DNA from: JACVCK01 sp041940385
Lineage (GTDB): Bacteria; Planctomycetota; Phycisphaerae; Phycisphaerales; UBA1924
Assembly (NCBI GenBank): GCA_041940385.1
Contig: JBGTSD010000002.1
Location: 4,966 to 68,965 of the forward strand
DNA length: 64,000 bases
Direction of reading: 5' to 3'
In this document: positions 43,338 through 49,900 of the stretch, in pieces
Layout of the letters: each line of letters starts with the position of its first letter
How positions within the stretch are numbered: position 1 is the stretch's first letter
Made by a program: the position numbers and the translations under genes
Notes under the pieces: model-generated
Told to the model about the DNA's origin: nothing
Seen by the model: only the letters and a program-made list of their open reading frames with translations
Database searches by the model: none

Positions 43338-43790
43338 ATGCGAACGAGAGACCCAGTCCATTCATCGCGGCGAACAAGGGGATTCACCCTGCTCGAAGCC
43401 CTCTTCGGCAGCGTGATCCTCGCGATCAGCGTCCTGGCGCTGGGCCTGGCGATCAGCGCCGGCCAGAAGGCGTCGCAGGAGGGTCAGAAGACCGTCCTGG
43501 GCGCCATGGTCGTGGACGACCTGCTCGCCGAGCTCAACACCGTCGGCTACACCGCGCTCTCCGGCTACAACAACTTCCAGCAGAACGTCGGCGCCCTGGC
43601 GACCCTCGACGGCGCCGAGTACCCCGACGCCTTCTGGGCCCTCGGCCGGCGCGCTTCGGTCACCGAGCAGGAAATCGACGTGCCCGATCTGGGCGTGAAG
43701 GTCCGCGGCATGCGGATCGTGGTCACCGCCTTCGACGGCGTGCGCGATGTCGCCGCCGCCGAGACCTTCGTCCCGGAGCCTGCGTCGTGA
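43338..43790 (+). CDS. Type IV prepilin-like protein (GspI/PilV type)
   Basis: A 150-residue pseudopilin. The prepilin cleavage motif is RGFTLLEALFGSVILAISVLALGLA (mature end Phe, Glu at +5). The hydrophobic helix is followed by a short globular domain. GspI/PilV-like position and size fit the minor pseudopilins that cap type II secretion pseudopili or type IV pili. ATG 43338 has AGGAG eight bases upstream. The next gene starts inside its stop codon (GTGA), so this is the first gene of a four-gene pseudopilin operon; no secretion ATPase or secretin is in the window. Confidence 0.85.
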   Translation: MRTRDPVHSSRRTRGFTLLEALFGSVILAISVLALGLAISAGQKASQEGQKTVLGAMVVDDLLAELNTVGYTALSGYNNFQQNVGALATLDGAEYPDAFWALGRRASVTEQEIDVPDLGVKVRGMRIVVTAFDGVRDVAAAETFVPEPAS

Positions 43791-44419
43791 GCCGCCCCAC
43801 CACCTTCATCGTGCGCACGGCGCGGGGCCTGTCGCTCATCGAACTGATGATCGCCCTCATCATCACCGCGATGATGGGGCTCGCCATCGGCTCCATGATG
43901 TCCATGGTCGGCGCGGTGTCGGACTCCGATCGCATCATGCGCTCCGCCCTGCTCCGCGCCCACGCCGCTCAGGTCCGCCTGCGCGCCTACATGGACAACG
44001 CGCTCTGCGTGCTCCAGCACGACGCCGACGCCAACGTCGCCGCCATCTGGCTCTACGACCAGCTCTCGCCGGACTCCGTCAACCTGCGCGAGATCCGACT
44101 CATCACCGTGTCCGGCGGCGCCGTCACCACCGAGTGGGTGTCGTTCCCGGACAACTGGACGGACACCATGAAGGACGCGGCGGACGTCGTCCTGGCGCCC
44201 AGCGCGGACTTCATCGCCGCGATCGCCGCCCAGCGCGCGCTGGGCTACACCAAGACCACCACGCTGCTCAGCGACGTGGACGCCGGCGCCTGGGCGTTCA
44301 GCGAGAAGACGACGCAGCAATCCAAACGCGCCCGCCTCGAGCTCACCATCGACGCCGAGGGCGAGGCCGTCGACAGTCTCTACGCCTTCGGTCTGAAGGA
44401 TCACACGCTGCCGGAATGA
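43787..44419 (+). CDS. Type IV prepilin-like protein (GspJ/PilW type)
   Basis: A 210-residue pseudopilin with the class III signal RGLSLIELMIALIITAMMGLAI: Leu at +1 and Glu at +5. The size and gene order after a GspI/PilV-like gene fit GspJ/PilW. The C-terminal domain (FSEKTTQQSKRARLELTIDA) shows no other motif. GTG 43787 overlaps the upstream stop. Confidence 0.83.
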   Translation: MSRPTTFIVRTARGLSLIELMIALIITAMMGLAIGSMMSMVGAVSDSDRIMRSALLRAHAAQVRLRAYMDNALCVLQHDADANVAAIWLYDQLSPDSVNLREIRLITVSGGAVTTEWVSFPDNWTDTMKDAADVVLAPSADFIAAIAAQRALGYTKTTTLLSDVDAGAWAFSEKTTQQSKRARLELTIDAEGEAVDSLYAFGLKDHTLPE

Positions 44420-44446
44420 TCCGGGGGAAAAAGGAGCGGCAACGAC

Positions 44447-46111
44447 ATGAACAACACCTCCAACAACACGATCGGCCCTCGTCGCCGGCGCGCCCTGCAA
44501 AGGCGCGGCGTGGCGATGCTGCTCGCGATGTGCGCCGTGGCGACGGCCTCCATCGTCACCGCCACCTACATCGCCAGCCGCGAGAGCACGCCCGACATCG
44601 GGACCAACGTGCTCGAGTCCATGTCCGCCAAGTGGGCGGGCGAGTCGGCGGGCGACCTGGCGGTCGCCGCGCTCGAGACCGGCCTTGACCCCGCGGACCT
44701 CGCCGACCCCGACAAGTTCATGGACGGCATGACCCTCGCCGGCGCCACCGTCGACGTCGCCGTGACCGACGCGAACGGCAACGAGCCCGCGCCCGACGCG
44801 GCGGAAGTCGTCGTCACCGTCAGCGCCACCAAGGGCGGCGTGACCACCACGTCCCAGCGCGTCGTCAAGCGCACGCCCCCGGGCATGCCCATCGGCGACG
44901 CGATCGATCCCGAGCTCGGCGAGTTCTCGGTGTTCGCCACCGACCAGCTCCAATTGGAATCCGGCTCGGCCATCGGCCCCTGGGCCATCAGCCCCGGCTT
45001 CAAGGTCGGTGAGACGCTGAAGGTCGGCCTGGGATTCACCGACTCCACCAAGTACAGCATCGGCAGCAGCGCGCTCACGCCGATCACCAAGCTCTTCGTC
45101 CGCGCCACCGCGAGCGCGGCCCTCAAGAGCCAGGTCGGCAGCGCCCGCTTCTCGGGCGGCGCCGTGCTCCCGGTCGATGTCCCCGCGATCCGCGCCAACC
45201 TCCCGGCCAATGCGCCCGCGTTCCGAGTGGTCTTGGATACCACGTACGAGGGCGGCTCGCGAACGTTGAGCGCCGGCTACTACCGCGACCTTCTGTTGGA
45301 AGAGAGCGCGACCGTGACGCTCACGGGCGTCTACTCCTTCCTCGACCTGAAGATCACGGAGAGCAGCATCCTGCGCATCAGCGGCGACGTCGTGGTGATC
45401 TGCCGCGACGATCTCGAGATCACGGGCTATGGCACCGTCAGCTTCGCCGACGCCAACTCCAAGGTCACCTTCCTCGTCGCCGACGACGTGATCGTGAACA
45501 ACGCGTGCCTTGGCCTTTCCTCGACCATCGCGCGGAACAGCAGCCGCTCCGCGTCGAGCGTCACGGCCTACACGGACCCGCGCCGACTGCGCGTCTTCTC
45601 GCTCACCCCCGCCGCGGGCGGCAGCGCGGACCAGTCGTTCACGCTCCAGAGCAGGGCCCTGGCGGTCGGCCTCATCTTCATGCCCCGCGCCGCCGTGGAA
45701 GTGCAGGCCGACTGCGTGCTCCATGGCAACGCCGTCGCCGGTCGCTTCACGATGAAGGACCGGTCGCTCTTCCTCTATGACTACGCGCTCAACAAGGGCT
45801 TCGGCTTCACCAATCTGACGGGCCCGCTCTACAAGGGCGACGGCTCGCCGGTGGACGGTCTGGTCGAGGCGCTTGCCTCCGTCACCGAGGCCGCGAGCGA
45901 CCTGCTCGGCCTGACGGCGTTCCTCAAGACGGTGACGACCAAGCCCGAGCCGCCGGAGGACGAGCCCACGCCGCGCACGCAGAACGCGGCCAAGGACTAC
46001 AAGTGGCCGAGTCTCGCCCGGGCGATCGAGTCGACCGCCGAGGGCAGCGGATCGTCGAAGGGCCTGCTCATCGACAACGTGCTCGCCGAGGTTCCGGCCG
46101 AGGACAAATAA
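44447..46111 (+). CDS. Large PilX/GspK-position membrane-anchored protein
   Basis: A 554-residue protein with an N-terminal basic segment and one helix (RRGVAMLLAMCAVATASIVTATYIASRES) like the non-cleaved or unusual leader of PilX/GspK-type minor pilins (RGVAMLLAM). A long beta-rich region follows (LRISGDVVVICRDDLEITG, KVTFLVADDVIVNN, ALAVGLIFMPRAAVEVQADCVLHGNAVAGRF), resembling polymer-forming or beta-helix folds. It is much larger than usual GspK (about 330). ATG 44447 has AAGGAG ten bases upstream. It probably forms the tip or adhesin part of the pseudopilus made with its neighbours; that is inference from gene order. Confidence 0.78.
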   Translation: MNNTSNNTIGPRRRRALQRRGVAMLLAMCAVATASIVTATYIASRESTPDIGTNVLESMSAKWAGESAGDLAVAALETGLDPADLADPDKFMDGMTLAGATVDVAVTDANGNEPAPDAAEVVVTVSATKGGVTTTSQRVVKRTPPGMPIGDAIDPELGEFSVFATDQLQLESGSAIGPWAISPGFKVGETLKVGLGFTDSTKYSIGSSALTPITKLFVRATASAALKSQVGSARFSGGAVLPVDVPAIRANLPANAPAFRVVLDTTYEGGSRTLSAGYYRDLLLEESATVTLTGVYSFLDLKITESSILRISGDVVVICRDDLEITGYGTVSFADANSKVTFLVADDVIVNNACLGLSSTIARNSSRSASSVTAYTDPRRLRVFSLTPAAGGSADQSFTLQSRALAVGLIFMPRAAVEVQADCVLHGNAVAGRFTMKDRSLFLYDYALNKGFGFTNLTGPLYKGDGSPVDGLVEALASVTEAASDLLGLTAFLKTVTTKPEPPEDEPTPRTQNAAKDYKWPSLARAIESTAEGSGSSKGLLIDNVLAEVPAEDK

Positions 46112-46114
46112 GCG

Positions 46115-46705
46115 ATGAGCGCCACCAACGGCAGGCGGGAGAGGGCGGCGGCCGGGCGCGCTTCCTTTGGGAAGCGGCCCGGCGCGCCCATGCGCTCGCG
46201 CCCCGGGTTCACGCTGGTGGACCTGGTCATCGCGGTGTTCGTGCTGCTCATCCTCGCCGCGGTCGCGCTGCCCTCGATGCGCCCCGACGATCGCGGGCGG
46301 CTCATCGGCGGCGCGACGCGCGTGGTCTCCGACCTCGAGTACGCCCGCGCCGCGTCCATCGGCAAGCCGGACGACCCGGTCACGCTCGTCCTCCACGACG
46401 ACGGCTCGGGCTACTGGCTCGCGCTCGCCGCGACGCCCACCACGCCGCTCGCGAAGGACGGTCTCGGCACGCCCTACGAGGTGCTCTTCGGGCTGGACGA
46501 CGCGGAGGTGCTGCGCGACGTCGCCGTTTCGCTCGTCGGTGAGGAAACCGGCGGCGCAGTGGTGTACGACGCCTTCGGCCGGCTGAACCCGGCGGTCGCG
46601 GCGGAGCTGATCCTCACCAACGAGGCCGGGACGATCTCCGTCCTCGTCGATCCCTGGACGGGCGACGCCGAGATGTCGGCGATCACACCCCCCGAGGAGG
46701 AGTAG
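46115..46705 (+). CDS. Type IV prepilin-like protein (GspH/FimT type) with Asp at +5
   Basis: A 196-residue pseudopilin with the cleavage motif RPGFTLVDLVIAVFVLLILAAVALP. The +5 residue is Asp instead of the near-invariant Glu. The C-terminal domain has GATRVVSDLEYARAASIGKP, the typical GspH/FimT region (SELQxARxxAI), and LILTNEAGTISVLVDPWTGDAEM, a common end of FimT-like proteins. It starts three bases after the preceding stop, with GAGGACA upstream, and closes the pseudopilin operon. Confidence 0.83.
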   Translation: MSATNGRRERAAAGRASFGKRPGAPMRSRPGFTLVDLVIAVFVLLILAAVALPSMRPDDRGRLIGGATRVVSDLEYARAASIGKPDDPVTLVLHDDGSGYWLALAATPTTPLAKDGLGTPYEVLFGLDDAEVLRDVAVSLVGEETGGAVVYDAFGRLNPAVAAELILTNEAGTISVLVDPWTGDAEMSAITPPEEE

Positions 46706-46735
46706 CGGCCCGCGCCCCTGCTCCACGCGCCCGGG

Positions 46736-46741
46736 TACCGT
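46736..46741 (+). promoter_or_regulatory. -10 element abutting GTG 46748
   Basis: TACCGT ends six bases before GTG 46748 (GTGCCC between). It favours 46748 over the in-frame GTG at 46742 and repeats the leaderless pattern. Confidence 0.4.
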
Positions 46742-46747
46742 GTGCCC

Positions 46748-47377
46748 GTGGCGCAACGTCGGCACCACTACGAGAACGCCTTCGAGCACTACCTGCGCGC
46801 CCGGCGCATTCCTTATGTATCGGTGGACGAGGCGCGCAAGGCCCTCCTCCCCGAGGGCGCCGCCCTCGGCGATGAGACCGGACGCGCCATCAAGTCCTTC
46901 GACTTCGTCGTCTACGGCGACGACGTCAACCTGCTGATCGACATCAAGGGCCGCAAGGTCGCGCGCCGGGCAGCCAGCGCGCCGACCCGCTCGCGCCTCG
47001 ACTCCTGGGCCACGCGCGACGACGTGGACAGTCTCCTCCTCTGGCGCCGGCTCTTCGGCGCGGGCTTCGACGCCGCGTTCGTCTTCCTCTACTGGTGCGA
47101 CGACCAGCCCCCCGACGGGCTCTTCCAGGAGGTCTTCGAGCATCGCGGCCGCTGGTACGCCGTTCGGGCGGCCCTCATCGATCCGTATGTCGAATCCATG
47201 AAGACCCGCTCCGCCCGCTGGAGGACCGTCCACGTGCCCGCGGCGGTGTTCGAACGCATCAGCAGCCCGTTCTGCGCGGCGCCGGGGATCCCGCGTCGCC
47301 CTCGTGCGTCCCACCCCGCCGGCGACGCCCCTCAAGGGGCTTTACACCCCCGCACAGGGCCCATATCGTCCCGCTGA
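46748..47377 (+). CDS. Putative PD-(D/E)xK-like protein (HYExAFE...DIKGR)
   Basis: A 209-residue soluble protein. N-terminal RRHHYENAFEHYLRARRIPYVSVDEARKALL precedes KSFDFVVYGDDVNLLIDIKGRK. The Asp...(D)IKGRK layout, with an upstream Glu in an HYExAFE helix, matches the catalytic core of PD-(D/E)xK nucleases. I associate this HYExAFE...DFVVY...LLxDxKGR arrangement with a planctomycete-specific family of unknown role. The last ~35 residues are Pro/Arg-rich and low-complexity. Start GTG 46748 rests on the TACCGT element. It could be a DNA-repair or restriction-type nuclease, or a binding protein. Confidence 0.75.
   Translation: MAQRRHHYENAFEHYLRARRIPYVSVDEARKALLPEGAALGDETGRAIKSFDFVVYGDDVNLLIDIKGRKVARRAASAPTRSRLDSWATRDDVDSLLLWRRLFGAGFDAAFVFLYWCDDQPPDGLFQEVFEHRGRWYAVRAALIDPYVESMKTRSARWRTVHVPAAVFERISSPFCAAPGIPRRPRASHPAGDAPQGALHPRTGPISSR
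47341..47369 (+). promoter_or_regulatory. Near-consensus sigma-70-type promoter of the small-protein operon
   Basis: TTTACA (47341-47346) and TATCGT (47364-47369) are separated by 17 bp, ten bases before ATG 47380. It overlaps the 3' end of the upstream gene. Confidence 0.55.
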
Positions 47378-47379
47378 CC

Positions 47380-47544
47380 ATGGTCATGAACATCGCCAAC
47401 GCCGTCCTCGCCCAGACCAGCGCGCCCGTGCCGACGACGGCCGAGTCGCCGAACCTGATCATCTACTACGCCGTCATCGCCGTGCTGCTGATCGTGACCT
47501 TCGTGGTCAGCGTGATGCCGAGCAAGCGGACACACCTCGACTGA
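47380..47544 (+). CDS. Small single-helix membrane protein (54 residues)
   Basis: MVMNIANAVLAQTS, then a Pro/Thr segment, one helix (LIIYYAVIAVLLIVTFVVSV) and a basic end (MPSKRTHLD). It is oriented N-out/C-in by the positive-inside rule. It is too small for a family call but has a good promoter and is followed 28 nt later by two more small exported proteins, so it is probably real. ATG 47386 is an alternative start. Confidence 0.65.
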   Translation: MVMNIANAVLAQTSAPVPTTAESPNLIIYYAVIAVLLIVTFVVSVMPSKRTHLD

Positions 47545-47572
47545 TCGACGGCGCCTTCCCGGGAGACCCCAG

Positions 47573-47875
47573 ATGGTCCAGATGAGCCGCAGCCGTTTCC
47601 GGAACCTCGTCGCGCTCAACGCCGTTCTGCTCGGCGCGCTGACGCTCGTGACCCTGGCGCCGCGCGCCGAGGGACAGGGCGCCCGGGCGCGGGGCTCGTA
47701 CACGATGGTGCCCGGCAAGGTGCAGGGCAGCACGGAAGAGGCGATCTTCATCTTCGATAACGCCAACGCCGAGTTCATCGCGGTGCTGTACGACCGCAGC
47801 CGCCGCTCGATGACGCCGATCGGCTATCGCAACGTCACCGCCGACGCCGGCCGCCCGCCGGCGCGCGTCCGCTAG
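47573..47875 (+). CDS. Small exported protein (100 residues), unknown function
   Basis: Signal peptide (NLVALNAVLLGALTLVTLAPRAEGQ) followed by about 60 residues with a compact pattern: GSYTMVPGKVQGSTEEAIFIFDNANAEFIAVLYDRSRRSMTPIGYR. The central IFDNANAEFIAVLYD...GYRNV layout is repeated in degenerate form in the next gene (IATAQVDVGEDVFAVLDSR), hinting that both share a fold. GGGAGA precedes ATG 47573. I do not know a family name. Confidence 0.68.
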   Translation: MVQMSRSRFRNLVALNAVLLGALTLVTLAPRAEGQGARARGSYTMVPGKVQGSTEEAIFIFDNANAEFIAVLYDRSRRSMTPIGYRNVTADAGRPPARVR

Positions 47876-47894
47876 GTCTTCCGGAGGACCACCG

Positions 47895-48221
47895 ATGCAC
47901 ACCCGCACCGACGACACCCGCATCGACGCCGGCGCCGCGACCCTCTGGGCCAGCGCGATGCTGATTCTCGCGCTCGTGATCATCCAGGCCGGGCGCCTCG
48001 GCGCCGGCGCGCAGGCGATGGCCGAAGTCTCCGAGGTCGGGGACACGATCATCGCCACGGCGCAGGTCGATGTCGGCGAGGACGTCTTCGCCGTGCTCGA
48101 CTCCCGCGCCGAAAAGCTGCTTCTCTACTCCGTGGTCAACCGCAACTCGATCGAGCTCCGCGAGACCGTCGACCTGCCCCAGCTCTTCGCCGAGGCGCGC
48201 GACGGCGGTGGACGCCGGTAA
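47895..48221 (+). CDS. Small membrane-anchored protein (108 residues), unknown function
   Basis: N-terminal charged segment, one helix (LWASAMLILALVIIQAGRLG), then an outer domain with DTIIATAQVDVGEDVFAVLDSRAEKLLLYSVVNRNSIELRETVDL, which reads like a four-stranded blade (display or propeller unit). GGAGG lies seven bases before ATG 47895. Third gene of the small-protein operon. The role is unknown. Confidence 0.68.
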   Translation: MHTRTDDTRIDAGAATLWASAMLILALVIIQAGRLGAGAQAMAEVSEVGDTIIATAQVDVGEDVFAVLDSRAEKLLLYSVVNRNSIELRETVDLPQLFAEARDGGGRR

Positions 48222-48397
48222 GATGATCCCCGCCGCGGCTCGCCCGCGGCCTGTCTGCGTCTGAAACCGCCCGTTCGCCGGACGACGTGCGGCCCCAAGA
48301 AACCAGAGCCCGGCGACAGTCCGACCCCCGCCCGCTCGGCGCCACCCGCCCACCATGCGGCGCGCCGATCGCGCACCGACGCAGACCGAGACCCATC

Positions 48398-49852
48398 ATG
48401 TCGATCGTCCCCCTCCCGCAGTTCGAGGCCGACCTCGAGCAGGCGGAGCGCGAGGCCTACGAACGCCTCAAGCCCCCCTCCACCATCGTCGTGCGCTTCG
48501 GCGTCATGGGCCTCATCGGTGAGTTCCCCTACGACGGCAAGGCCAAGCCCGGCTGCGGCAGCAAGATCGTCGTGCGCACGGCGCGCGGCGTCGAGCTCGG
48601 CGAGATGCTCACCAGCACCTGCCCCAACTCCGGGTGCTCCAAGAGCGTCTCCCGACAGGAGATGCTCCAGTACATCGAGAACTCCGGCGGCAAGGACTAC
48701 CCCTTCTTCACCGAAGGCCGCGTCCTGCGCATCGCCACCGTCGAGGACATGAACGCCCAGGCGCGCCTCGACGCCACCAAGACCCCGCTCGTCAAGCAGG
48801 CCCGCGCCCACGTCGCCGCGCTCGGGCTCGACATGAAGATTGTCGAGGCCGAGCCCATCCTCGGCGGCGAACGCCTCACGTTCTATTTCACGTCGGAAAA
48901 CCGCGTGGACTTCCGGGAGCTCGTGCGCCTCCTCGCCGCCGACCACCACACGCGCATCGAACTCCGCCAGATCGGCGCCCGCGACGAGGCGCGGCTCACC
49001 GCCGACTACGAACGCTGCGGCCAGCACTGCTGCTGCCGACAGTTCCTCAAGGTCCTCAAGCCCGTCTCCATGCGCAGCGCCAAGACCCAGAAGGCCACGC
49101 TCGATCCCCTCAAGATCAGCGGTCGCTGCGGCCGGCTCATGTGCTGCCTCCGCTACGAGGACGAGACCTACGAGACCCTGCGCAAGCGACTCCCCAAGCG
49201 CAACGTCCGCGTCGGCACGCCCGAGGGCGACGGCTTCGTCGTGGACACACAGATCCTCACCCAGCTCGTCCTCGTCGCGCTCGAGAACGAACAGCGCAAC
49301 ATCGCCGTCCCCGTCGAGGACCTCACCGAGCCCGGCGTGCGCAAGCAGGTCGAGGACCCGCTGCGCGGCGCCCAGCCGGCCGCGGTCTCGAAGCGCACCG
49401 ATGATCGACGCCAACGCACCGATCGTCCGACCCGCCACGAACAACAGGACCGCTACCGCAAGCAGTCTCAGGAGCGCGAAGGCGCCCCCGGAACCCCCGG
49501 AACCCCCGGAAGCCCCGCCACCCCCGGCGAAGGCGCTCCGAGCGCCGAGGGCTCGGGCGAATCGCGTTCCGGCAAGCGCCGTCGGCGTCGGCGCAAGCCC
49601 GGTGATCGTCCGCCGCAGGGTCAGCAGGATGGCGCGCGCCCGAACGATCAACAGCCGCGCGCCGATCGCAGTGATTCGGGCGGCGACTCCGACAGTGGTC
49701 CCGCGGAAGGCGAGGGCGGCCAGGAGCAGCGCAAGCGCCGGCGTCGTCGGCGCCGTCGCGGACGTGGCCGCGGCGGAGACTCCGGCCCCGGCGGTGACTC
49801 CGGGGGTTCCGGAGACTCCGGGGGCGGGGGCGGGGGTTCGTCCGGCGAGTGA
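48398..49852 (+). CDS. PSP1-domain protein (RicT/YaaT-like) with Arg/Gly-rich tail
   Basis: A 484-residue protein. Residues about 25-310 form the PSP1 core: VVRFGVMGLIGEFPYDGKAKPGCGSKIVVRTARG, LTFYFTSENRVDFRELVRLLA, RIELRQIGARDEARL, GRCGRLMCCLRYEDETYE. Cys clusters (Cys53, Cys75, Cys80, CGQHCCC, CGRLMCC) are as in RicT, where cysteines bind an Fe-S cluster in the RNA-processing Y-complex. From about residue 340 it departs from the family: collagen-like GTPGTPGSP repeats, then blocks of 6-8 arginines and Gly/Ser/Asp runs to the end. ATG 48398 is the family start; no strong ribosome site is seen. Confidence 0.88.
   Translation: MSIVPLPQFEADLEQAEREAYERLKPPSTIVVRFGVMGLIGEFPYDGKAKPGCGSKIVVRTARGVELGEMLTSTCPNSGCSKSVSRQEMLQYIENSGGKDYPFFTEGRVLRIATVEDMNAQARLDATKTPLVKQARAHVAALGLDMKIVEAEPILGGERLTFYFTSENRVDFRELVRLLAADHHTRIELRQIGARDEARLTADYERCGQHCCCRQFLKVLKPVSMRSAKTQKATLDPLKISGRCGRLMCCLRYEDETYETLRKRLPKRNVRVGTPEGDGFVVDTQILTQLVLVALENEQRNIAVPVEDLTEPGVRKQVEDPLRGAQPAAVSKRTDDRRQRTDRPTRHEQQDRYRKQSQEREGAPGTPGTPGSPATPGEGAPSAEGSGESRSGKRRRRRRKPGDRPPQGQQDGARPNDQQPRADRSDSGGDSDSGPAEGEGGQEQRKRRRRRRRRGRGRGGDSGPGGDSGGSGDSGGGGGGSSGE
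49482..49517 (+). repeat. 9-bp tandem repeat (GAACCCCCG) in the PSP1 gene tail
   Basis: GAACCCCCG occurs twice in tandem (49491-49508), flanked by one-base variants on both sides, encoding the GTPGTPGSP stretch. It is likely to vary in copy number. Confidence 0.7.
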
Positions 49853-49900
49853 TGTTTCACGGGCGGATCGCCGCGCATCCGCCGATATGGTTCCCGCCCC

